This document shows positions 9,578 through 16,840 of a DNA stretch of 64,000 bases, piece after piece. The stretch's first letter is position 1; each line of letters starts with the position of its first letter. Below the pieces are notes generated by a model. That model had not been told where the DNA came from. It ran no database searches and saw only the letters and a program-made list of their open reading frames with translations. Position numbers and translations under genes: made by a program. Location of the stretch: contig NZ_SNYC01000005.1 of the NCBI RefSeq assembly GCF_004362715.1, positions 497,781-561,780 of the forward strand, in the 5' to 3' direction. The stretch is from Pedobacter metabolipauper. Lineage in GTDB: Bacteria; Bacteroidota; Bacteroidia; Sphingobacteriales; Sphingobacteriaceae.

Positions 9578-9926
9578 GAATAAATTTATTTATCCCACTA
9601 TATATATCGAAATATATAACATGATGGTTTTCTGACACAGGTATTTAGTGATAGTCTAAATAGATTATTGCCAAAACGTTTTAGTTGCCAAATATAGATA
9701 ATCCAAAAGTTAACAACTACATTCCTAGTTTAATTTTTTTCTATAAAATTGTAACAATGGAAATACGTTAGGTGGATTATCAGGGTTAAATAAATAGGTC
9801 GAAGATATTAAACATTTAAGAATTTATACATCATCTGAGATATGGCATATGAAGTAATTTAATAATTGTGGCAGATCGAACACAATAGTTGTTGAAAAAA
9901 AAGTTGACTTTCCTCATAATTTAAAA
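9578..9926. other. Intergenic region between the sigma gene and the defence-island regulator
   Basis: About 350 AT-rich bases separating divergent genes. I see a candidate promoter for the sigma gene at 9689-9717 and an AT-rich partial palindrome around 9600-9618 (TATAT...ATATA), but no gene, tRNA end or recognisable insertion-sequence terminus. The left border of the island must lie here or further left; the sequence alone does not show it. Confidence 0.5.
9689..9717 (-). promoter_or_regulatory. Candidate Bacteroidota-type promoter for the ECF sigma gene
   Basis: On the minus strand TATATTTG (9689-9696) matches the TAnnTTTG -7 element, with GTTG (9714-9717) 17 bases upstream as a -33 element. 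This predicts a leader of about 105 bases. Confidence 0.4.
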
Positions 9927-10151
9927 ATGAAGGAAAAGGACAGCATATTTTTAACAAAACTAGGAAGTCAAATTTTACAAATAAGGCTATCAAAATCTCT
10001 TAGCCAGGAAGATGTTTCTTTTCGCTGTGACGTGGATCGGGCGAAGATCAGCAAGTTGGAGACCGGAAGTGCCAACTGCAATATCACCACCTTAGCAGAA
10101 CTAGCTAAAGGTCTTGATGTAACCCTTAAAGAACTCCTTGATTTCTCATGA
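9927..10151 (+). CDS. Small XRE-family helix-turn-helix regulator
   Basis: A 74-residue protein that is almost entirely one Cro/CI-type HTH domain (about residues 12-66: SLSQEDVSFRCDVDRAKISKLE, then ITTLAELAKGLDVTLKELLDF). It overlaps the start of the DUF262-HNH gene by four bases (ATGA), so the two are translationally coupled and the regulator most likely controls its own operon. Small XRE proteins in front of restriction genes commonly act as timing or repressor (C-protein-like) factors; that role is inferred here. Confidence 0.88.
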   Translation: MKEKDSIFLTKLGSQILQIRLSKSLSQEDVSFRCDVDRAKISKLETGSANCNITTLAELAKGLDVTLKELLDFS

Positions 10152-11980
10152 GTAATACGATCGAAGTACATTCCGACTATGCGTCGCTTAGCAATTTTTT
10201 TCAGTTCGAACCTGTATATCGCGTACCTATATATCAGCGTAGTTATTCCTGGGAACAGCCGGAGATCGAGGATTTCCTGCGTGACCTGGAAAAATGTTAC
10301 AAGCAGCGGAAAATGACAACCGGAAACGAGCATCATTTTTTTGGTCAGATCGTTTGTATCTCAGATACGTTGCTAGGCACTACTGATAAAAAAATGTTAC
10401 AGATCGTCGATGGTCAACAACGGATCACCACGTTTATCATGCTGGCTGCTGCGATCGTTGGCAATTGCGACGCGTTGTTGAAAACGATCGAAGGTGATAT
10501 GCACCTTAATAATGAAGCTGGCATCTTACGAAAAAGAATAGAAGACTTAACAAAAAGATTTATTTGGTTCCCTTTTGAAATAAATGGTGTAATCGATGAG
10601 GTGAATGTATTGGAGTTGTCAAAACATGATAAACCTTATTTTACAAAATTATTGAAAGACCAAAAAAAAAGTGTGGCAACTCTTCATTCCCACGAGCGGT
10701 TGAAATATGGCTACGATCGAATTTTTGAGATGACCGATAAATTAACACGGAATGGCCAGCTGATCGATCATATAGGCAATTTAAAAACGATGGAAAAAGT
10801 CCTTCTGGATGATTTTTTCATACTCAAAATGGTTACTTCAGATACAAAAGCAGCGTTTAAGCTATTTCAGGTGCTTAATAACCGTGGCAAAAACCTAACC
10901 GAGGGAGATCTACTCAGAGCTGAAACGCTGCGCGTACTGGAGAATTTCCCGGATCTACAGGAGATCGCAGAACGATCTTGGGACGAAATCCTAATCGATC
11001 ATCCAACAAAGACCGGGCATTACCTTCGGGCAATCTACAGTTCTTACACAGGTAAGACAGTTGACACAAACACTTTTTTTGTTGAATTACAAAAAGAATT
11101 TCTACCTGAGCATATACTAACTGTAGTGGAGCGTAGCAACGCTCAGAGTGTGGTCGATCGCATGGAACTGATGAAGAGTGACATTCTGTTATTGCGCAAG
11201 CTCCATGAAGGGGAATGGTGTTATCCTAATAAAAAACCAGTTGAGTTTTGGGACCGGAACCGACTTTACTTGTTGATTAAGGGCCTTAACCATGCCGAAT
11301 GTCTGCCGTTTTTATTGTCGGCCCAATTACTGGACCATAAAGAATTCAATCTGATCGTCCAAGTACTGGAGCTCTTTGTTTTCCGTTTTCTGACGGTAGG
11401 CAAAATGTATATAGGTGACCTTTTATCGATCTACAATGAAGAAGCAGCTTATCTAAGGCTTAACACTGCCACTTATAAAGCCAGCCGGCTGATTGCTAAA
11501 TTACAGCCACTTCAGGCCATGGTCTCCGATGAAACGTTCCGTCATCATTTGGATGATCTGGTCTACTACCGTAGCGGAAAAAGTAATAAACCCGTTAAGT
11601 ATTTCCTGTTAACTGTCGAATACTTTTATCCTTGGTATAACGCTGGAGCGACCGGAATTCCTACCAACAGTAAAGAGAAAACACACGATTTCAATGATAT
11701 CTCGATAGAGCATATATACCCCCATGCTGCGAACGCCTCAGTTTTTGACACTGCAATGGAATCTTATAAAAATCAGATTGGTAATCTAACACTGCTCGGC
11801 AATGAAGATAATAAGGCTGGTGATAACGATGACTTTGCCACAAAACTCCCGATCTATCTCAGTTCTTCGTTAAGTATCAACAAAAACTGGCTGGCTACTT
11901 ATGCTGTATGGACTTATGCAGAACAAGTGGACCGTACAAACCGACTCAAAGATATGGCCTGTAAGATATTCATAATTTAG
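10148..11980 (+). CDS. DUF262-DUF1524 (HNH) nuclease, GmrSD/SspE-like
   Basis: A 610-residue protein. The N-terminal DUF262 NTPase domain has the VPIYQRSYSW motif (residues 26-35) and DGQQR (88-92); family members use these for nucleotide binding and, in SspE, sensing of phosphorothioated DNA. The C-terminal DUF1524 HNH domain carries SIEHIYPH (E521-H522), then GNLTLL and NKAGDNDDF, the usual pattern of metal-binding residues. GmrSD cuts glucosylated phage DNA, while SspE nicks DNA in cells that carry phosphorothioate marks. Here the gene faces a dndCDE cassette and its stop codon overlaps that of the last dnd-side gene (TTAG serves both strands), which favours an SspE-like role, though a stand-alone type IV enzyme cannot be excluded. 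Confidence 0.88.
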   Translation: MSNTIEVHSDYASLSNFFQFEPVYRVPIYQRSYSWEQPEIEDFLRDLEKCYKQRKMTTGNEHHFFGQIVCISDTLLGTTDKKMLQIVDGQQRITTFIMLAAAIVGNCDALLKTIEGDMHLNNEAGILRKRIEDLTKRFIWFPFEINGVIDEVNVLELSKHDKPYFTKLLKDQKKSVATLHSHERLKYGYDRIFEMTDKLTRNGQLIDHIGNLKTMEKVLLDDFFILKMVTSDTKAAFKLFQVLNNRGKNLTEGDLLRAETLRVLENFPDLQEIAERSWDEILIDHPTKTGHYLRAIYSSYTGKTVDTNTFFVELQKEFLPEHILTVVERSNAQSVVDRMELMKSDILLLRKLHEGEWCYPNKKPVEFWDRNRLYLLIKGLNHAECLPFLLSAQLLDHKEFNLIVQVLELFVFRFLTVGKMYIGDLLSIYNEEAAYLRLNTATYKASRLIAKLQPLQAMVSDETFRHHLDDLVYYRSGKSNKPVKYFLLTVEYFYPWYNAGATGIPTNSKEKTHDFNDISIEHIYPHAANASVFDTAMESYKNQIGNLTLLGNEDNKAGDNDDFATKLPIYLSSSLSINKNWLATYAVWTYAEQVDRTNRLKDMACKIFII

Positions 11981-12426
11981 GCTTTGGGCAATCCGTGTAG
12001 TATCTTGAGCGTAAAAGTTTCCAAGTCTGAATAGGCTGCCGGATTGTTCTTAAGTTCCTGATCAATGATAGATAAGCCGGCATTGGCATATTCTTCTATA
12101 AATTGCTTGATTCGCTCCTTTTCTTGCAAGATCTCGAATGTCGCAGCTTTGGCTACAGCTAGTACCAGTAAGTTTTTTCGATGCTGGCTGCCAATATTTC
12201 CCCAGCGGAAAGGTTTATTCAGCTTTGTCAACGATTTAGGATTGCCTCTTTTGAAACCTAAAACAGCAGCATAAACGAATAACTCCCACATGTGTTCGAA
12301 GGGGAAGTTTTTTTTCTCTCGTTTCTCACCGCCCTGGCTGGGGGTTAAACGGTTATTGAACAAACGTTCATAATAATCCTGTTCAATATTCATTAACGAA
12401 CCATCGTCTATAGGCTGATCTTCCAT
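11977..12426 (-). CDS. Small protein resembling dnd system-associated protein 4
   Basis: A 149-residue soluble protein, last gene of the minus-strand effector module, 5 bases after the hook-ATPase gene. Visible pattern: FPFEHMWELFVYAAVLGFKRG (about 42-62), a basic middle, a helical LLVLAVAKAATFEIL and then IEEYANAGL (about 110-118). This arrangement matches my memory of the family found only beside dnd clusters and called dnd system-associated protein 4; an HMM search would settle it. No catalytic motif is evident. It may be a helper or adaptor for the ATPase encoded before it. Its TAA lies inside the stop region of the convergent HNH gene. Confidence 0.6.
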   Translation of the reverse strand: MEDQPIDDGSLMNIEQDYYERLFNNRLTPSQGGEKREKKNFPFEHMWELFVYAAVLGFKRGNPKSLTKLNKPFRWGNIGSQHRKNLLVLAVAKAATFEILQEKERIKQFIEEYANAGLSIIDQELKNNPAAYSDLETFTLKILHGLPKA

Positions 12427-12431
12427 AATAT

Positions 12432-14537
12432 TTATTTTAAAGTGGATACGGTGGTGAACTGTTCCAGCACCTTCCCAGCACTCCGGTCTATACTTAATTC
12501 ATACGCATGCTTGATCTGCGGGTTGTATTGGATCAGTTGACGAACTTCATCATTCCGCAAGCTATCTTCGTGGCCCGTCCGGGCATCATCCTTCAAGATG
12601 ATGATCGATTGCCGGAAGATGCTGATCATCGTCTTGATCGCCCCAATCTTATTATTACCGCCTAAAGCAGAGATCGGCGCATCGGCAACGAACGGAAAAT
12701 AACTACCCCAGATCTTATTAGAGACCGATAAAACGGCCGCAACGAAAGCGATCTGCAGTGAAACCTTATTAGCCTGATTGATATTGGAGACGCGAGTACC
12801 TGTCTCGTCAATAACATAAACCTCACGTGCAAGGTAATCTACCTTAACCTTGCCAGACAGGGCTTCGCTTCCCTGCGTCATACTTGCAAAATAATTATTG
12901 GCTTCGGCTTCAATATCATAAATAAGCTTCGATAAAAAATTGTCATGCAACCGGTCAACGTGTCCCTTTATCTGTAAAGCCAGTTTCATACGTTTCTTTT
13001 CCAGCTCATTCGCCGACTGATCAATCAGGCCTTCGTAATCGTCTTGCAATTCTTTAAAAGCATCATTCAGAATTTCTAGATTACCGATGTACTGGGCAAT
13101 TCTACTTTTAGACTTTTCCAAGTCGCTACGCAACTGGTCACGGGCTTGTTTGACCTTTACAAGGTTTACTTTTTCAATATCTTCGCGGGTGATATTTTCA
13201 TTACGCTCGGCGGCAATATTTTCGATTACTATATCCAGTTCATCTTCTTTTTGGACCATTAGTCCCTTTGCCCGGTTGATCTCTTCTTGAATGGTGGTCA
13301 GCTCCGTCCGAAAAGTATTGCCTGAACTACCGACATTGCGGATCATCGTTGTCATGCTGTCAGCCGTGTCGCTCAGCGTGTTAATAATCGCCACCTCTGC
13401 ATCAAGTGCTTTTTCATTGAGGTGTTCCAGGATAGCCGCATAGGCTGCCGAGCCCTTGGGCGCATGTGTGCCGCATACCTTACAAAGTTCCTCTTCAATC
13501 ATTTCTTGTATAAAGTCTTGACGGATTGGTTCTGGAATTTTTTTATCATCCTTTGCGTCTCTATACATAGAAAGATAATATTTGAACTCTTCCTCAGATC
13601 CGGCGTAGATCCATTCAGAGATCAACGTACTGTGGTTATGTTCATATAACTGCTTTTTTCGCATGATAGCTTGATCACGTTGCTGTTCGTATTTTTTTAA
13701 ATCATCTAGAATCGTTGCGCAAGCTTCATATTTAGAAAGCTCACGCAATTTCTCATCCAGCAGTGCCTCGATCTGGTCACGCTCTTTCACCTCGTTATCC
13801 TGTTTCGCCTGTACTTCATTAATCTGGTCCTGTTGGGCATCGATCGCTTTAGACAAACGTTCTTTTTCTTTCTGAACAGATTCCTCTCCATCTACCTTAT
13901 CTTCAAAGGCAACTTTCGCCCTTTCATAGACGTCACGGGCATATATCTTCGCTTTCGCAAAAAATTTAATACCTGATAGTTCACTAATCGCTCGGGTAAA
14001 ATCCGAGCGCTGGTTTAATTGCATCAGCTTGCTGATATTTTCACCTTGAAATAGAAAATACCTTGACAGGTTTTTAGGAAAATATTTCTTTAATTCCTCC
14101 TTCGCATTTTCGCCGCCAAGGGCTTGCCGATTATGGGTTCCAGCTTCGGTTCTTGTCACTTGTAGATTGGTGAGGGGACTCGTGTCCCAACTATCTTCAG
14201 CAAGTTTTCTAATCCTGTGTGTGCGAGTCACCAAATAGACATTACCATCCTCGTCTTCAAATTCCAGCTCTACTAGGATCTCCAAATGATTGTTGATCTT
14301 GCACTTCTGCATAGCTAGGCGGTTGCCTAGTTCCGAACCCCATTCCTTTGTAGTTTCCCATTTTTCTGCTTCGGTTTTAAATGCTTCATCATACAACACC
14401 CAGTTGTAAGCATCAAATAATTTAGATTTCCCGGAATTATTCTGCCCGATAATTATCGTAGCACCCCGATCAAAGCGAAATTCCGCTTTACCGTAGTAAG
14501 ACAGAAAATTATTTATTTCAATAGACTTAATGATCAC
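12432..14537 (-). CDS. Second DndD/Rad50-like SMC-family ATPase with CxxC hook
   Basis: A 701-residue coiled-coil ATPase. The N-terminal half-domain has Walker A GQNNSGKS (31-38); two long coiled coils follow, separated at the midpoint by C352-K-V-C355, the position of a zinc hook as in Rad50; the C-terminal half-domain has a signature-like NKVSLQIAFVAAVL and Walker B FPFVADAP followed by a D-loop SALGG. Walker B ends in DAP rather than DE/DS. The gene differs from the upstream dndD in having the hook and a higher GC content. Hook ATPases of this kind usually pair with a nuclease, but none is fused or adjacent apart from the convergent HNH gene. Probably a DNA-scanning component of the restriction module. 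Confidence 0.85.
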   Translation of the reverse strand: MIIKSIEINNFLSYYGKAEFRFDRGATIIIGQNNSGKSKLFDAYNWVLYDEAFKTEAEKWETTKEWGSELGNRLAMQKCKINNHLEILVELEFEDEDGNVYLVTRTHRIRKLAEDSWDTSPLTNLQVTRTEAGTHNRQALGGENAKEELKKYFPKNLSRYFLFQGENISKLMQLNQRSDFTRAISELSGIKFFAKAKIYARDVYERAKVAFEDKVDGEESVQKEKERLSKAIDAQQDQINEVQAKQDNEVKERDQIEALLDEKLRELSKYEACATILDDLKKYEQQRDQAIMRKKQLYEHNHSTLISEWIYAGSEEEFKYYLSMYRDAKDDKKIPEPIRQDFIQEMIEEELCKVCGTHAPKGSAAYAAILEHLNEKALDAEVAIINTLSDTADSMTTMIRNVGSSGNTFRTELTTIQEEINRAKGLMVQKEDELDIVIENIAAERNENITREDIEKVNLVKVKQARDQLRSDLEKSKSRIAQYIGNLEILNDAFKELQDDYEGLIDQSANELEKKRMKLALQIKGHVDRLHDNFLSKLIYDIEAEANNYFASMTQGSEALSGKVKVDYLAREVYVIDETGTRVSNINQANKVSLQIAFVAAVLSVSNKIWGSYFPFVADAPISALGGNNKIGAIKTMISIFRQSIIILKDDARTGHEDSLRNDEVRQLIQYNPQIKHAYELSIDRSAGKVLEQFTTVSTLK

Positions 14538-14548
14538 GCTGAACGAAT

Positions 14549-14758
14549 TTAATGGAATCTGGCCTGTTCATCGATCAGGCGGTAAATCTTATCTTCTACA
14601 GCACGCGTAGTTCCTTCTGGCATATCCAGCTTAGGATCTGTATACATTTCTTGGAGGAGCGTGTTAACAATAACATATTGCGTATGATCTTGCTCTTTCA
14701 GATCTGCGAGCAGTCGCTCGACTTCTTCATTAACATGGCTATTTTTTGTACTCTGCAT
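14549..14758 (-). CDS. 69-residue protein of unknown function in the dnd effector module
   Basis: A small, charged, probably helical protein that I do not recognise. It is tightly packed between the helicase gene (5-base gap) and the hook-ATPase gene (11-base gap), the spacing of a true operon member. It has no signal, membrane segment or cysteine. Two predicted helices (about 8-40 and 48-68) suggest a small subunit or dimerisation partner for one of the two neighbouring ATPases. Confidence 0.7.
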   Translation of the reverse strand: MQSTKNSHVNEEVERLLADLKEQDHTQYVIVNTLLQEMYTDPKLDMPEGTTRAVEDKIYRLIDEQARFH

Positions 14759-14763
14759 TCTTT

Positions 14764-16149
14764 TTAGGAAAATGGTGAAAAAACATCGATTTCAAACTCC
14801 TTAGCTTTATCATCGATCGAAGCTAAAGCTTGGTATTTATTTAATGCTAAACCGGCAAATTCATGCACTCGCCTGAATTCACCCTGCAATATACTTTTTT
14901 CCATTTGTAATGTATCTTCAAAATATTGGTCTGTTATTTCCGGTACCACCACTAAATCGTAGATCGTAGCAAATTTTTTATCTGGATGGGTACGCAAAAT
15001 GCGCCCGCGCCGCTGAATAAATTGCCTGGGGTTACCTGTGCTAGAGCAAAAAACAGCGATTTCCGCCCGTCTGACATCCACGCCTTCGTCCAGACACTTC
15101 ATGGCCGTAAGTACAGATATCTTCCCTTTGGCAAATTGATCCAAAATGTTTTCTCGGTTTGCAGTCCCACCAATATACTGATGTTGGCTGAGCTTGAAAT
15201 CTCTGGTGATAATAGCGGAATACTGATCGATCAATTTGATGTCCTCTTCTTCGATCTGGATGTCGTTCCCTTCAGGCACATACACCAGCAAATACTTCAA
15301 CAGATCAAAGTCTTCAACGAGTGTTTTCATTATCTCTTTAAATACTGGCAATTTACCAGCCGCCTGATGAATGATCCTTTTTCTTTTTAATAATAAAGCG
15401 GTGACCGCTGGGCTATCAATGAGTTTCCCTGCCTTCGTATCAAAAAAACGCATCAATTTCTGAGATATCTCCTTATATTCGGTCAATTCACTTGTGGTCA
15501 GCGACACCAATTTGGGATAATAGTAATATTCGCATAAAAAGCCAGCGGCTATCGCCTCTTTCATTCCGAATCGGTAAGTTGGTTGTTCCGTAACATTAAA
15601 ATAAGTATTCAATGCCGCACTTCCTGTCTCGTCAAAATAGCGGTCTGGCGTTGCCGATAGGCCCAGCCGGAAAGGGATGTGATGCGGATAAAGCGAAATA
15701 TGTTTTAACGTACCGAAATTATGAACTTCGTCTCCAATCAATAGCGTTTCGTTAGGCAAAATTGCGACGAGATGCTGGAATTTAGTAGTTAAAAAAGTCG
15801 CATAAGTAGAAATAATGGTAAAGGTCGGCCGGTCTGTATTTAAAAGTTCCAAGCATTCTTTATACCAATTCTTTGTTTTGCTATTGGCTAGGATTATATT
15901 GTTGGAAAACCACTGCCTTACCTCCGATGCCCACTGAACAGATAGATCCAATGTCGGTACCAATACCAAGATAACGAGCTGCCCCTTTTCTTTCAGCAAC
16001 ACCCGAGCGCAAGAAAGTGCCGTGATAGTTTTTCCGGTGCCAGTAGCCATTTCTAATAAACCGCGATAATCATTTGCTTGCCAGCTACCAATAGCATCAA
16101 ACTGATAAGGTCGTAAGTCCGGGGATTGAATCATGTTGCTAATTTTCAA
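14764..16149 (-). CDS. SF2 DEAD/DEAH-type helicase of the dnd effector module
   Basis: A 461-residue superfamily 2 helicase related to the Res/type III restriction and XPB group. Motif I is ATGTGKT (35-41), motif II D140-E-V-H143, motif III SATP (about 170), and motif VI QRRGRILR near residue 385, so both RecA-like domains are present. No nuclease domain is fused. ATP-driven translocation on DNA is the expected activity. The gene begins six bases after the stop of a broken dndE and is followed immediately by a 69-residue protein and a hook ATPase, all on the same strand. GC content is visibly higher than in dndCDE. Confidence 0.9.
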   Translation of the reverse strand: MKISNMIQSPDLRPYQFDAIGSWQANDYRGLLEMATGTGKTITALSCARVLLKEKGQLVILVLVPTLDLSVQWASEVRQWFSNNIILANSKTKNWYKECLELLNTDRPTFTIISTYATFLTTKFQHLVAILPNETLLIGDEVHNFGTLKHISLYPHHIPFRLGLSATPDRYFDETGSAALNTYFNVTEQPTYRFGMKEAIAAGFLCEYYYYPKLVSLTTSELTEYKEISQKLMRFFDTKAGKLIDSPAVTALLLKRKRIIHQAAGKLPVFKEIMKTLVEDFDLLKYLLVYVPEGNDIQIEEEDIKLIDQYSAIITRDFKLSQHQYIGGTANRENILDQFAKGKISVLTAMKCLDEGVDVRRAEIAVFCSSTGNPRQFIQRRGRILRTHPDKKFATIYDLVVVPEITDQYFEDTLQMEKSILQGEFRRVHEFAGLALNKYQALASIDDKAKEFEIDVFSPFS

Positions 16150-16155
16150 ATGTTA

Positions 16156-16390
16156 CTAATCCCTTTTCGTCTGGTTAATATAATCCGTGCCTGTTATCTT
16201 TTGATTGAACCTCTTTGCGATAATTTTAATACCGTCATCAATATGCATCTTCACGTATCGCCAGATATTTATCGAATCTGTACAAGTTATAATGAACACC
16301 TAATAAAACGAAAACACAAATATGCTTAAATCTGCATAATAATCCGTTTATCGCTTGTAAAAATTTTCCATATTTGACATCTATAAACAT
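16156..16390 (-). pseudogene. Remnant of a second dndE, internally deleted and frameshifted
   Basis: On the minus strand an ATG at 16390 begins MFIDVKYGKFLQAI, which parallels the intact dndE start MFTNIKTSKNNKDIV. After about 24 codons the homology jumps to the C-terminal half: FVLLGVHYNLYRFDK parallels IALICVHYRIHKSDK. Near 16262-16285 the frame shifts by one base, and the other frame continues RYVKMHIDDGIKII, against KYVKLHIDDGLELI in the intact gene, then ITGTDYI against VTGLEFL, to a TAG at 16156-16158. DNA alignment with 16500-16620 supports the one-base loss. About 45-50 internal codons are missing. It lies between intact dndE and the helicase gene, so it looks like the scar of an earlier dnd cassette. 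Confidence 0.8.
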
Positions 16391-16450
16391 CTTATTTTAC
16401 CCTCCCTTTTTTCGAACTGGTTTAGGATACGAGAATTCAAATCTGAACCT

Positions 16451-16840
16451 TTATACAGCCAATCCCTTTTCCACTTCATTCATCAAAAATTCAAGGCCAG
16501 TTACAGAGTCCTTGTTAATTATCTCCTTATTAATCAATTCTAAGCCATCATCTATATGCAATTTTACATACTTGGATATATCTTTATCAGATTTGTGTAT
16601 CCTGTAATGAACACATATTAAAGCAATATATGTATCCATATAATTTCCGAATAGAACCTTTGAATTATATTCTTTACCTGAAGAATCTTTTATTTGGGAT
16701 AAATCCAGAAGGCGACCGCGAGATAATGAGTAACTAAAAGCCAATCTAGCGATTATGTTTTCTGCACCCAAATTTAGCTTCTGGGTAAGATTAGTCACAA
16801 TATCTTTATTATTTTTAGAAGTCTTAATATTAGTAAACAT
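16451..16840 (-). CDS. dndE: DNA phosphorothioation protein DndE
   Basis: A 129-residue protein of the DndE family, a small helical protein that binds DNA and completes the DndCDE sulfur-insertion complex. Family features visible: helix LGAENIIARLAFSYSLSRG (about 24-42), GKEYNSKVLFGNYMDTYIALI (about 55-75) and the C-terminal HIDDGLELI. Length fits the family (about 110-130). Its start overlaps the end of dndD by 11 bases. A broken second copy lies directly downstream. Confidence 0.9.
   Translation of the reverse strand: MFTNIKTSKNNKDIVTNLTQKLNLGAENIIARLAFSYSLSRGRLLDLSQIKDSSGKEYNSKVLFGNYMDTYIALICVHYRIHKSDKDISKYVKLHIDDGLELINKEIINKDSVTGLEFLMNEVEKGLAV

Noticed and set aside
9927..16149. High density of GATC as the phosphorothioation target
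   Set aside because: GATC is also frequent in the housekeeping genes here because of codon usage, and the sequence alone cannot show which site is modified.
16126..16329. Plus-strand open frame of 67 codons near the helicase start
   Set aside because: It is the opposite strand of the dndE relic and of the helicase start, with no recognisable protein features.
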